Shown in pieces: positions 30,038 through 38,873 of a DNA stretch of 42,827 bases (positions are counted from its first letter, which is position 1; each line of letters starts with the position of its first letter). The notes under the pieces were generated by a model. It was not told the DNA's origin. It ran no database searches and saw only the letters and a program-made list of their open reading frames with translations. This stretch comes from Kribbella catacumbae DSM 19601 (GTDB taxonomy: Bacteria > Actinomycetota > Actinomycetes > Propionibacteriales > Kribbellaceae), in the NCBI RefSeq assembly GCF_000372465.1, contig NZ_AQUZ01000070.1, positions 180 to 43,006 on the forward strand, read 5' to 3'. A program made the translations under genes and the position numbers.

Positions 30038-31420
30038 ATGACGCTCGAGGCTGGACCGGAGGTCGTCGCTCCCCGCGACCAGGTCGGGGCAGTGGGTACT
30101 GTCGAGGCGCCCAGGCGCGGTCGCTGGATCGATGTCTGGGATCCGGAGGACACCACCTTCTGGGCGGAGAAGGGCCGCAAGGTGGCCCGGCGCAACCTGT
30201 GGCCGTCGATTTTCGCCGAGTTCCTGGGCTTCTCGGTCTGGCAGCTGTGGAGCATCGTCGTCGTCTCCCTGCCGGCGGCCGGGTTCGCGTACACGACCAA
30301 CCAGATGTTCTGGCTGATCGCGCTGCCGAGCCTGGTCGGCGCCACTCTGCGGCTGCCCTACACGTTCGCCGTACCGAAGTTCGGCGGGCGGAACTGGACC
30401 ATCGTGTCCGCGTTGCTGCTGCTGATTCCGGCCTCGGGCCTGGCCTTCTTCGTCAGCCGGCCGGACACCCCGTTCTGGCTGATGGCGCTGGTCGCGGCCA
30501 CCGCGGGCGCCGGTGGCGGCAACTTCGCCAGCAGCATGACGAACATCTCCTTCTTCTACCCCGAGCGGGACAAGGGCTTCGCGCTCGGCCTGAACGCGGC
30601 CGGCGGCAACCTCGGCGTCGCCGTCGTTCAGCTGCTCGTACCGATCGTGATCGTCGCCGGTGCCGGCCTGACGCTCAACCGCGCCGGGCTGATGTGGATT
30701 CCGCTGATCCTGCTGGCCGCCGTACTGGCCTGGAAGCTGATGGACAACCTGTCCGCGGCCACCTCCTCGTTCAAGGCCTCGATCGCGGCGGCGAAGCGTC
30801 CGCACACCTGGGTCATCTCGTTCCTCTACATCGGCACCTTCGGCTCGTTCATCGGCTTCGGCGCGGCCTTCCCGCTGTTGATCAAGACCACCTTCCCCGA
30901 GATCACCGTGGCGCACATCGCCTTCCTCGGCGCGCTGGTCGGCTCGGTGTCGCGGCCGTTCGGCGGCAAGCTGGCCGACCTGATCGGTGGCGCCTGGGTG
31001 ACGGTCTGCGCCTTCGTGGTGATGGGTGCCGGGATCCTGTCGGCGATCGCCGCCCTCAACGCGGGCAGCTTCACCTGGTTCCTGCTCAGCTTCCTGGTGC
31101 TGTTCGTGGCCAGCGGCGCCGGCAACGGTTCGACGTACCGGATGATCCCGGCGGTGTTCCGGCAGACGACGCGGGATCTGGACGGCAAGCCGGAGCTGAT
31201 CCGGGCCCGGCGCGAGGCGGCTGCCTGCATCGGGATCGCGTCGGCGGTCGGTGCGTACGGCGGGTTCCTGGTACCGCGCGGGTTCGCGATGTCCAATGAG
31301 AGCTTCGGATCGCTGGTCCCGGCGCTCTATGTCTTCTGCGGCTTCTACGTCGTCTGTCTCGTGGTCACGTACGTCTGCTACCTGCGTCGGGGTGGCCCGC
31401 TCAGCCAGGAGCGCGTGTGA
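30038..31420 (+). CDS. narK: Nitrate/nitrite MFS transporter, NarK type
   Basis: 460 residues from ATG 30038 with GGAGAACCAGG just upstream; the frame opens at 30011 but the shorter start has the ribosome site. It has a soluble head (IDVWDPEDTTFWAEKGRKVARRNLWPSI) followed by twelve membrane segments. NarK-family features include FAEFLGFSVWQLWSIVVVSLP, the nitrate-signature-like GAGGGNFASSMTNISFFYPERDKGFALGLNAAGGNLGVAVVQL and the second signature FLVLFVASGAGNGSTYRMIP. It should import nitrate for assimilation, or exchange nitrate and nitrite, across the cytoplasmic membrane. It is the first gene of the operon; its TGA overlaps the nasA GTG. Confidence 0.92.
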   Translation: MTLEAGPEVVAPRDQVGAVGTVEAPRRGRWIDVWDPEDTTFWAEKGRKVARRNLWPSIFAEFLGFSVWQLWSIVVVSLPAAGFAYTTNQMFWLIALPSLVGATLRLPYTFAVPKFGGRNWTIVSALLLLIPASGLAFFVSRPDTPFWLMALVAATAGAGGGNFASSMTNISFFYPERDKGFALGLNAAGGNLGVAVVQLLVPIVIVAGAGLTLNRAGLMWIPLILLAAVLAWKLMDNLSAATSSFKASIAAAKRPHTWVISFLYIGTFGSFIGFGAAFPLLIKTTFPEITVAHIAFLGALVGSVSRPFGGKLADLIGGAWVTVCAFVVMGAGILSAIAALNAGSFTWFLLSFLVLFVASGAGNGSTYRMIPAVFRQTTRDLDGKPELIRARREAAACIGIASAVGAYGGFLVPRGFAMSNESFGSLVPALYVFCGFYVVCLVVTYVCYLRRGGPLSQERV

Positions 31421-33528
31421 CCGCAGTCGCCACTCATTGCCCGTACTGCGCCCTGCAGTGCGCCACGACTCTCCACCCGGTCGAGAGGCCGGGTGGGGTC
31501 GAGGTGCGTCCGCGGGACTTCCCCACGAACCGTGGCGGACTGTGCCGCAAGGGCTGGACCGCGGCCGAAGTACTGACCGTGCCTGATCGCCTGACGACGC
31601 CGTTGCTGCGGAACGCCGACGGCGAGCTGGTCGAGGCGAGCTGGGACGAGGCGCTCGACTTCGTCGCCGACCGCGTCCGCTCGTTGCAGCTCGCCCACGG
31701 CGACGACTCGGTAGCGGTGTTCGGTGGCGGCGGGCTGACGAACGAGAAGGCCTATGCCCTGGGCAAGTTCGCCCGGGTCGTGTTGCGCACCGCGAACGTG
31801 GACTACAACGGCCGCTTCTGCATGTCGTCCGCGGCGGCCGCGACGAACCGTTCCTTCGGTATCGACCGCGGATTGCCCTTCCCGCTGGCGGATCTGGGCG
31901 GCGCCGGAGCGATCTTGCTGGTCGGCAGCAACATTGCCGAGACGATGCCGCCCGCTGTCGCGCATCTGGCCGCTGCTCGCGAGGCTGGCGGCCTGCTGGT
32001 GGTCGATCCGCGGCGCAGTGCGACCGCCGAGCTGGCTGGGATTCACCTCCAGGCGACGCCGGGGACCGACCTTGCGTTGGTGCTCGCGCTCACGCACGTA
32101 GTACTGCAGGAGAACCTGGCGGACACCAGCTACCTGGCCGAGCGGACGGATGACCCGGACGGGTTGTTCCGGTCGACGGCTGCTTGGTGGCCGGAGCGGG
32201 CGGAGCGCGTTACCGGCGTACCGGCTGGGACTATCCGGCAGGCGGCTCGGGTGTTGGCTGCTGCCGCGCCGGTGCACGGTGGGTCGGGTGCGTTCATCCT
32301 GACCGGGCGCGGGGCAGAGCAGCAGAGCAAGGGCACTGACACCGTCACTGCCTGTATCAACCTGGCGTTGGCGCTTGGCCTGCCTGGACGAGTCGGCAGC
32401 GGCTACGGCTGCATCACTGGCCAGGGCAATGGACAGGGCGGCCGGGAGCACGGGCAGAAGGCCGACCAGCTGCCGGGGTACAGGAGCATCTCTGATCCGG
32501 CGGCCCGCGCGTACGTCGCTGGAGTTTGGGGCGTTTCGCCGGACGATCTGCCTGGTCCGGGGCGGAGTGCGGTCGAGCTGATCAATTCACTCGGTACTGC
32601 GGACGGCCCGCGCGCTCTGTTCGTGCATGGAAGCAACCTGCTGGTCTCGGCTCCCCGGCTGGCCTCGGTGCGGGAACGGCTCGATTCACTCGACCTGCTG
32701 GTCGTGGCGGACGTCGTACCGTCCGAGACCGCGATGCTCGCGGATGTCGTCTTCCCCGTCACCCAATGGGCCGAGGAGGAAGGCACGATGACCTCCCTCG
32801 AGGGCCGCGTACTGCGTCGCCGCGCGGCGATCGCACCTCCTGGTGAGGTGCGAAGCGATTTGGCGGTCTTCGGCGGACTGGCCGAGCGGCTGCGTCCGGC
32901 CGTTGCCTTCTCCACCGATCCGGCGGCGATCTACGACGAACTGCGGGTCGCGAGTGCGGGCGGAATCGCCGACTACTCGGGGATCAGCTGGGAACGGCTG
33001 GACGCCGGCGAGGCGCTGTTCTGGCCGTGCCCTTCGGACGACCACGCGGGGACCCCACGGTTGTTCGCGGACCGCTTCGGTACTCCGGACGGCCGCGCTC
33101 GCGTGATCGCCGTCGACCACCGCCCGGTCGCCGACGACCTGCGGGGCGAGGCGCCGCTGTACCTCGTCACCGGGCGACTGCTGCAGCACTACCAGAGTGG
33201 CGCGCAGACCAGGCGGGTTGCGGAGTTGGCCGAGGCTGAGCCAGAGGTGTTCGCGGAGATCCACCCGCGGGTGGCGGCGCAGCTCGGGATCGCGGACGGG
33301 CGGCCGGTGCGGTTGCGGACGGCCCGCGGCTCGATGGTGCTGGCGGCGCGGGTGACGAGCGACGTACGGCCGGACACGGTGTTCGTGCCGTTCCACTTCG
33401 GCGGTGCGGGCGCGGTGAACGAGCTGACCAACGACGCGCTCGACCCGATCTCGCGGATGCCGGAGTTCAAGGTGTGTGCGGTCGAACTGACCGCGGAAGC
33501 TCTACCGCTGGCGGGGTGGTCGGCATGA
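31417..33528 (+). CDS. nasA: Assimilatory nitrate reductase catalytic subunit (molybdopterin oxidoreductase)
   Basis: 703 residues from a GTG overlapping the narK stop (GTGA). The N-terminal [4Fe-4S] motif is C-x2-C-x3-C followed by a fourth Cys (HCPYCALQC ... GLCRKGW). The molybdopterin body follows with WDEALDFVADRV, GGGLTNEKAYALGKFARV, NGRFCMSSAAAATNRSFG, ILLVGSNIAETMPP, GRGAEQQSKGTDTV and TGQGNGQGGREHGQKADQLPGYRS. A C-terminal dinucleotide-binding domain closes it (LYLVTGRLLQHYQSGAQTRRV ... PVRLRTARGSM ... VFVPFHFGGAGAVNELTNDALDPISRMPEFK). It reduces nitrate to nitrite in the cytoplasm with a bis-MGD molybdenum centre; no signal peptide is present. It lacks a C-terminal [2Fe-2S] domain, so electrons probably come from the flavoprotein part of the next gene. 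Confidence 0.93.
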   Translation: MTAVATHCPYCALQCATTLHPVERPGGVEVRPRDFPTNRGGLCRKGWTAAEVLTVPDRLTTPLLRNADGELVEASWDEALDFVADRVRSLQLAHGDDSVAVFGGGGLTNEKAYALGKFARVVLRTANVDYNGRFCMSSAAAATNRSFGIDRGLPFPLADLGGAGAILLVGSNIAETMPPAVAHLAAAREAGGLLVVDPRRSATAELAGIHLQATPGTDLALVLALTHVVLQENLADTSYLAERTDDPDGLFRSTAAWWPERAERVTGVPAGTIRQAARVLAAAAPVHGGSGAFILTGRGAEQQSKGTDTVTACINLALALGLPGRVGSGYGCITGQGNGQGGREHGQKADQLPGYRSISDPAARAYVAGVWGVSPDDLPGPGRSAVELINSLGTADGPRALFVHGSNLLVSAPRLASVRERLDSLDLLVVADVVPSETAMLADVVFPVTQWAEEEGTMTSLEGRVLRRRAAIAPPGEVRSDLAVFGGLAERLRPAVAFSTDPAAIYDELRVASAGGIADYSGISWERLDAGEALFWPCPSDDHAGTPRLFADRFGTPDGRARVIAVDHRPVADDLRGEAPLYLVTGRLLQHYQSGAQTRRVAELAEAEPEVFAEIHPRVAAQLGIADGRPVRLRTARGSMVLAARVTSDVRPDTVFVPFHFGGAGAVNELTNDALDPISRMPEFKVCAVELTAEALPLAGWSA

Positions 33529-36500
33529 CCGAGCGTGTGGTGATCATCGGTGCCGGCATGGCCGGCACCCGGCTGGCAGCTGAACTGTCCGGCTTCGACG
33601 TCGTGCTGCTCGGCGACGAGAACCACTACAACCGCAGCCGCTTGACTGAGTACGTCGCAGGACGTGCCGCCAAGCCGATCGACGAGCCGCTCGAGGTCGC
33701 CTCTGCTGTCGAGGTGGACCGATCGGCCCGTGTCGTCGTCGACAGCCTCGGCAGGCGTTGGCCCTATGACCAGCTCGTCTTCGCGACGGGCGCGGAGCCG
33801 GTGATCCCCGCTGTTGTCGAGGGTCACCAAACCTTGCACACGGCAACGGATGCGGATGCGATCGTCGAGGCAGCTGGCCGGGTTCGCCGGGCGGTCGTTC
33901 TCGGTGGCGGTGTGCTGGGCGTCGAAACAGCTTGTGCACTTCGCGAACGAGGCGTCGCCGTCACGCTCGTCCACGACGGCGAAACCCTGCTGGACAAGAC
34001 GGTTCGGCCCACTGTGGGTCGGTCGATCACGCGTTCGGTCCGCGAGCTTGGCATTGAGGTTCTCCTTAACGCCGGGGTCACTGGCACCACGACGCGTGAC
34101 GGCGTCTTCAAGGCCTTGCAGTTGGCCGGTGGACGCGCCGTCTTTGGCGAACTCCTGGTTGTTGCCTGCGGCGTCAAAGCCAGAACCGGGTTGGCGGCAG
34201 CGGCTGGTCTGCGGGTGAAGGCCGGGATCGTCGTCGACCGGACTCTGACCAGCCCGGACGATCCGCGAGTCCACGCGATTGGTGACTGCGCGGAGATTGA
34301 TGGTCAGGTCAGTGGCACGGTCACGTCGGCTTGGGAGCAGGCGGCTGCGCTGGCCGAGCACCTCAGCGACGGTACGCAGTACGAGCGGACGCCTGAAGTT
34401 GTCCGGCTGACTGCCGGCGGGCTGGACGTACTGGTGATCGGCAGCCGAGACGTGGATGGGGAAGTCGTCCGGTTGGAGGACGGCAAGCGGTACGTGCGAG
34501 CTGTCCTGCGCGAAGGGATCGTCGTCGGCGCGGTGGCAGTCGGTGCGCCCGAGGTGGCGGCCGACCTGGTGCTGCTGGCGGACCGGCGTACCCAGGTGGT
34601 CGGTGAGTCTCTATTGACGGAACCGCCGAAGAGCAAGACCAAGACGTTGACCGTGTGCCGGTGCAACGGAGTGACGAGAGCCGCGATCGAAGCGGCATGG
34701 CAAGGCGGTGCCGACAGTGTGGCCGGCATCGCGGCGACAACCAGGGCAACGACGGGTTGCGGCAGCTGTATCGGTGCCGTCGGCAACCTGCTCGACCGGC
34801 TCCAGCGCGGTGAGAGCGAACCTGTCCCGACCAGAAGGGCGACCATGACAGAGCTGAAGAAGGCCCGGCACTTGGTGATCGTCGGTGGCGGCATGGTCGC
34901 GCACCGGCTGGTGGAGGCGCTGCGGTCCCGCGACGCGGAGGTCGCGTGGCGGATCACCGTCCTCGCCGAAGAGCCGCGGATGCCGTACGACCGGGTCGCG
35001 CTGACCAGCTACTTCTCCGGTCGCGACCCGCACGACCTGTCCCTCGGCGACCCCGAGCTGTGGGACGACCCCGCGGTCACCCTGCGCAAAGGCGTGACGG
35101 CCGCCTCGCTCGACCCGACCGCCAAGATGGTCACGACCAGCCGCGACGAGGTGATCGGGTACGACGAACTGGTGCTCGCCACCGGCTCGTACGCGTTCGT
35201 CCCGCCGATCAAGAACAGCGACGCGGTCGGTTGCTTCGTCTACCGGACCATCGACGACGTCGCCGCGCTGCGGGTGTACGTCGAACGCCTGCGGTCCGAG
35301 GGCAAGGAAGTCAACGGGGTCGTGGTCGGTGGCGGTCTTCTTGGACTCGAGGCAGCTGGTGCGCTCCGAGCCCTCGGAGCCTCCACGAAGGTGGTCGAGT
35401 TCGCCCCGCGGTTGATGGCGCTCCAGGTGGACGAGGGCGGCGGCAGTGCGCTGGCCCGGTTGATCCGCAACCTCGACATCGAGGTGCTGACCTCCACCCA
35501 GACCACCCGGGTCAAGACCACCTCCCAGGGTGCTGCTCGCGCGATGGCGGTTGCTGATGGCAAGGATTTGCCCGCCGACGTGGTGGTGTTCGCGACCGGC
35601 GTACGGCCTCGGGACGAGTTGGGGCGCGCTGCTGGTCTGGAGATCGGCGAGCGTGGCGGTGTTGTCGTCGATGAGGGCTGCCGGACCTCGGTACCGGGTG
35701 TCTGGGCGATCGGCGAGGTCGCCTGTATCGAACAGCGGGTCTGGGGATTGATCGCGCCGGGCTACGCGATGGCCGAGATCGTCGCCGACCGGCTGCTCGG
35801 TGGCGAAGCGACCTTCCCCGGTGCCGACACCTCGACCAAGCTCAAGCTGCTCGGTGTCGACGTGGCGAGCTTCGGCGATGCGTTCGGCAGCACCGAAGGC
35901 GCGCTCGACATCGTGTACGCCGACCCGGTGGCCGGCGTCTACAAGAAGCTGGTCCTGTCCGATGACGCTCGCACGCTGCTCGGCGGCATCCTGGTCGGCG
36001 ACGCATCGGCGTACTCGGGTCTGCGGCCGATGATCGGACGGCAGCTCGGCGCGGATCCCGCGTCGTATCTGCTGCCCGAGGGATCCGCGCCCGCTCAGCT
36101 CGATCTGCCCGACGATGCGCCGGTCTGCTCCTGCAACAACGTTGCTGCTGGCACCATCCGTTGTGCGGTCCGGGATGAGGGCTGTGGCGATCTGAAGTCG
36201 CTGTGCAGCAAGACGAAAGCCGGTACGAGCTGCGGTTCGTGCCTGCCGATCGTGAAGAACATCCTGAACACCGAGCTCGCCGCGGCCGGTGTCGAGGTGA
36301 GCAAGGCGCTCTGTGAGCACTTCGCGTTGTCGCGCGCCGAGCTCTTTGACGTCGTCCGGATCACCGAGTTGCGCACCTTCAGCGAGATCGTCGAGCGGCA
36401 CGGGACCGGGCGCGGCTGCGACATCTGCAAGCCCGTGGTCGCGTCGGTTCTGTCCAGCCTCGACCCGGCCGGGCACGTGCTCGACGGGGAGCGCGCGACA

Positions 36501-37427
36501 CTGCAGGACACCAACGACCACGTGATGGCCAACATCCAGAAGGACGGCACGTACTCCGTCGTCCCGCGGATCCCCGGCGGCGAGGTGACGCCGGAAGGCC
36601 TGATCGCGATCGGCGAGGTCGCGCGCGACTTCGGCCTCTACACCAAGATCACCGGCGGTCAGCGAGTCGACCTGTTCGGTGCGCGGATCGAGCAGCTGCC
36701 GGCCATCTGGAAGCGGCTGGTGGAAGCCGGGTTCGAGTCCGGACACGCCTATGGCAAGGCGTTGCGCACGGTGAAGTCGTGTGTCGGCTCGACCTGGTGC
36801 CGGTACGGCGTGCAGGACTCGGTCGGGATGGCGATCGCCCTGGAGTTGCGTTATCGCGGGCTGCGGTCGCCGCACAAGATCAAGCTCGGTGTCTCGGGCT
36901 GTGCGCGCGAGTGTGCCGAGGCGCGGGGCAAGGACGTCGGCGTGATCGCCACCGAGAAGGGTTGGAACCTGTACGTCGGCGGCAACGGCGGCATGACGCC
37001 GCGGCACGCACAGCTGCTCGCTTCCGACCTGTCCGACGAACAGTTGCTGCAGGCAATCGACCGGTTCCTGATGTACTACGTCCGCACGGGTGACCGGTTG
37101 CAGCGCACCGCCGTCTGGGTCAACGAGATCGAGGGCGGCCTGGATCACGTCCGCGACGTCGTGCTGAACGACAGCCTCGGGATCGCGGCCGACCTGGACG
37201 CGGCGATGGCCTCGCACGTCGACTCTTACGTCGACGAGTGGCAGGCCACTCTGCAGGACCCGGACAAGCTGGCCCGGTTCGTGTCGTTCGTGAACGCACC
37301 CGACCAGCCCGACGCCGACCTGCGCTACGTGGTCGAGCGCAATCAGCCGCGGCCTGCCACCTCGGCAGAACGTGGACAACTGGAACCGGTTCTGCTCGCC
37401 GGTCCCCGATTGGAGGTACGGCGGTGA
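33525..37427 (+). CDS. nirB: Fused nitrate reductase flavoprotein (NasB-like) and nitrite reductase large subunit (NirB)
   Basis: 1300 residues from an ATG overlapping the nasA stop. Residues 1-440 form an FAD/NAD(P)H oxidoreductase (VVIIGAGMAGTRLAAEL, VLGGGVLGVETACALRERG, HAIGDCAEIDG) ending in a [2Fe-2S] BFD-type motif (CRCNGV ... CGSC). After a short linker, residues 441-1300 are a complete NirB: a second FAD domain (HLVIVGGGMVAHRLVEAL, GGGLLGLEAAGALRALG), BFD-type clusters (CSCNNV ... CGSC; GRGCDICKP), and the siroheme-[4Fe-4S] sulfite/nitrite reductase domain with C-x5-C and C-x3-C (SCVGSTWC ... GCAREC). It reduces nitrite to ammonium with NAD(P)H and probably feeds electrons to NasA. 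An in-frame ATG at 34845 with AAGGG upstream looks like the ancestral nirB start. Confidence 0.9.
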   Translation: MTERVVIIGAGMAGTRLAAELSGFDVVLLGDENHYNRSRLTEYVAGRAAKPIDEPLEVASAVEVDRSARVVVDSLGRRWPYDQLVFATGAEPVIPAVVEGHQTLHTATDADAIVEAAGRVRRAVVLGGGVLGVETACALRERGVAVTLVHDGETLLDKTVRPTVGRSITRSVRELGIEVLLNAGVTGTTTRDGVFKALQLAGGRAVFGELLVVACGVKARTGLAAAAGLRVKAGIVVDRTLTSPDDPRVHAIGDCAEIDGQVSGTVTSAWEQAAALAEHLSDGTQYERTPEVVRLTAGGLDVLVIGSRDVDGEVVRLEDGKRYVRAVLREGIVVGAVAVGAPEVAADLVLLADRRTQVVGESLLTEPPKSKTKTLTVCRCNGVTRAAIEAAWQGGADSVAGIAATTRATTGCGSCIGAVGNLLDRLQRGESEPVPTRRATMTELKKARHLVIVGGGMVAHRLVEALRSRDAEVAWRITVLAEEPRMPYDRVALTSYFSGRDPHDLSLGDPELWDDPAVTLRKGVTAASLDPTAKMVTTSRDEVIGYDELVLATGSYAFVPPIKNSDAVGCFVYRTIDDVAALRVYVERLRSEGKEVNGVVVGGGLLGLEAAGALRALGASTKVVEFAPRLMALQVDEGGGSALARLIRNLDIEVLTSTQTTRVKTTSQGAARAMAVADGKDLPADVVVFATGVRPRDELGRAAGLEIGERGGVVVDEGCRTSVPGVWAIGEVACIEQRVWGLIAPGYAMAEIVADRLLGGEATFPGADTSTKLKLLGVDVASFGDAFGSTEGALDIVYADPVAGVYKKLVLSDDARTLLGGILVGDASAYSGLRPMIGRQLGADPASYLLPEGSAPAQLDLPDDAPVCSCNNVAAGTIRCAVRDEGCGDLKSLCSKTKAGTSCGSCLPIVKNILNTELAAAGVEVSKALCEHFALSRAELFDVVRITELRTFSEIVERHGTGRGCDICKPVVASVLSSLDPAGHVLDGERATLQDTNDHVMANIQKDGTYSVVPRIPGGEVTPEGLIAIGEVARDFGLYTKITGGQRVDLFGARIEQLPAIWKRLVEAGFESGHAYGKALRTVKSCVGSTWCRYGVQDSVGMAIALELRYRGLRSPHKIKLGVSGCARECAEARGKDVGVIATEKGWNLYVGGNGGMTPRHAQLLASDLSDEQLLQAIDRFLMYYVRTGDRLQRTAVWVNEIEGGLDHVRDVVLNDSLGIAADLDAAMASHVDSYVDEWQATLQDPDKLARFVSFVNAPDQPDADLRYVVERNQPRPATSAERGQLEPVLLAGPRLEVRR
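34845..34847 (+). promoter_or_regulatory. Internal start with ribosome site for a separate NirB
   Basis: ATG at 34845 is preceded by AGAAGGG six bases upstream, within the fused flavoprotein-NirB frame. The protein from here (860 residues, MTELKKARHLVIVGGG) has the normal NirB length and start. Separate NirB may therefore still be made, or this may be a relic of two once-separate genes. Confidence 0.5.
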
Positions 37428-37756
37428 CCCTCTCGATGACAGCTGTGGTGGTGTGCGGGTACGACCAGTTGCTGCCCGAACGTGGTGTCGCGGCACTGAT
37501 CGGGGATCGGCAGATCGCCTTGTTCCGTACCTTCGACGGCACGGTCTTTGCCCTTGGCAACCAGGATCCGGTCAGCGGTGCGAACGTGATGTCGCGCGGT
37601 ATCGTCGGCAGCCGTGGTGACGTGCAGACCGTGGCGTCACCGATGTTCAAACAGGTTTACGACCTGCGCACCGGGATCTGCCTGGACGACCCGGGCCTGG
37701 TGCTCACGGTCTACCCGGTCCGGGTCACCGATGGACAGGTGATCGTCGGTGACTAA
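37424..37756 (+). CDS. nirD: Nitrite reductase small subunit
   Basis: 110 residues from a GTG overlapping the NirB stop (GTGA); an ATG at 37436 is the alternative. The Rieske-like fold of NirD is seen in YDQLLPERGVAALIGDRQIALFRTFDGTVFALGNQDPVSGANVMSRGIVG and SPMFKQVYDLRTGICLDDPGLVLTVYPVRVTDGQVIVG. As in other assimilatory NirD proteins, the Cys-His pairs that hold a Rieske cluster are absent, so it is structural rather than redox-active. It pairs with the NirB part of the upstream gene. The next gene starts eight bases before its stop. Confidence 0.93.
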   Translation: MTLSMTAVVVCGYDQLLPERGVAALIGDRQIALFRTFDGTVFALGNQDPVSGANVMSRGIVGSRGDVQTVASPMFKQVYDLRTGICLDDPGLVLTVYPVRVTDGQVIVGD

Positions 37757-38873
37757 ACCCGGTCCGTTGAGCGGCTGCACGATCGCCGTCACCGCGCACC
37801 GGCGAGCGGACGACCTGATCGCGTCGTTCGAACGCCGGGGTGCGAAGGTGCTGCACGCACCGACGTTGCAGATCGTGCCGGCCGCCGACGACCAGCCGCT
37901 CCTCGAAGCGACCCGGCGGGTGATCGCGAACCCGCCGGACGACGTGGTCGTCACCACCGCGGTCGGGTTCCGCGGCTGGATCGAGGCAGCGGACACGGTC
38001 GGGCTGGCGGCCGACCTGCTGAGCACGCTGGAGCAGTCGCGCCTGCTCGCACGCGGTCCGAAGGCGCGGGGTGCGATCCGGGCCGCCGGGTTGGTGGAGC
38101 ACTGGTCGGCGCGCTCGGAGACGACGGCCGAGGTGGTCGAGTGGCTGCGCGACCAGGGAGTTTCGGGGCGCAAGATCGTCGTACAGTTGCATGGGTTGTC
38201 TGATCCTGCTTTGCAGGACGAGTTGCGGTCTGTTGGCGCGTCGGTGCGAGGGCTCGAGGTCTATCGCTGGGGTCCGGCGCCTGACCCGGCCGCGGTCGAG
38301 CGGATGATCGGGCAGATCTGCTCGGGCGGCGTGGATGCCGTCGTACACACGTCGGCGCCGGGCGCGCAGGCGATGCTGGACGCGGCTGCGCTGACCGGTC
38401 AGTACGACGCGCTGGTGGCGGCGTTGCGGACCGGCCGGGTGCTGAACGGGTGCGTCGGGCCGATCACGGCGGCGCCGTTCGTGGCGCTGGGTTTGGAGCC
38501 TTTGGTGCCTGACCGGTTCCGGCTCGGGGCGTTGATCAGGATCGTCACCGATCGGCTGACGGACGACAAAGCGCGCTCGATCGAGACCGCCTTCGGACAA
38601 CTGGTGATCCGTGGCGGCGCTGCTGTGTTAGATGGAGTTGTCCTGCCGCTCGGTCCTGGTCCCCGAGCGGTTCTTGCCGCATTGGTGGCGGCTGGTGGGG
38701 ATGTGGTCTCGCGTCCCGATCTGCTGGCCGTGCTGCCTGGTGCAGAAGACGTTCACGCTGTGGAGGTGACGGTGAACAGATTGCGTACGGCGGTTGGTCG
38801 CCCGGAACTCGTGCGGACGGTGGTGCGACGCGGGTACCGGTTGGCCGTCGAGCCGGTGGGAGCGACTACATGA
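37749..38873 (+). CDS. hemD: Uroporphyrinogen-III synthase fused to a winged-helix DNA-binding domain
   Basis: 374 residues from a GTG inside the end of nirD. Residues 1-255 are a HemD-type two-lobed fold (CTIAVTAHRRADDLIASFERRGAKVLHAPTLQIVPA, VVVTTAVGFRGWIEAAD, HTSAPGAQAMLDAA, CVGPITAAPFVALGLEPLVPDR). The last ~100 are an OmpR/PhoB-type winged helix (LVIRGGAAVLDGVVLPLGPGPRAVLAALVAAGGDVVSRPDLL, VEVTVNRLRTAVGRPELVRTVVRRGYRLAVE). The enzyme closes hydroxymethylbilane to uroporphyrinogen III, the precursor of the siroheme needed by NirB. This fusion is known in actinobacterial nitrate loci (mycobacterial Rv0260c type), where it is treated as a possible regulator. Whether it catalyses, regulates or does both is unresolved. 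Confidence 0.85.
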   Translation: MTKPGPLSGCTIAVTAHRRADDLIASFERRGAKVLHAPTLQIVPAADDQPLLEATRRVIANPPDDVVVTTAVGFRGWIEAADTVGLAADLLSTLEQSRLLARGPKARGAIRAAGLVEHWSARSETTAEVVEWLRDQGVSGRKIVVQLHGLSDPALQDELRSVGASVRGLEVYRWGPAPDPAAVERMIGQICSGGVDAVVHTSAPGAQAMLDAAALTGQYDALVAALRTGRVLNGCVGPITAAPFVALGLEPLVPDRFRLGALIRIVTDRLTDDKARSIETAFGQLVIRGGAAVLDGVVLPLGPGPRAVLAALVAAGGDVVSRPDLLAVLPGAEDVHAVEVTVNRLRTAVGRPELVRTVVRRGYRLAVEPVGATT

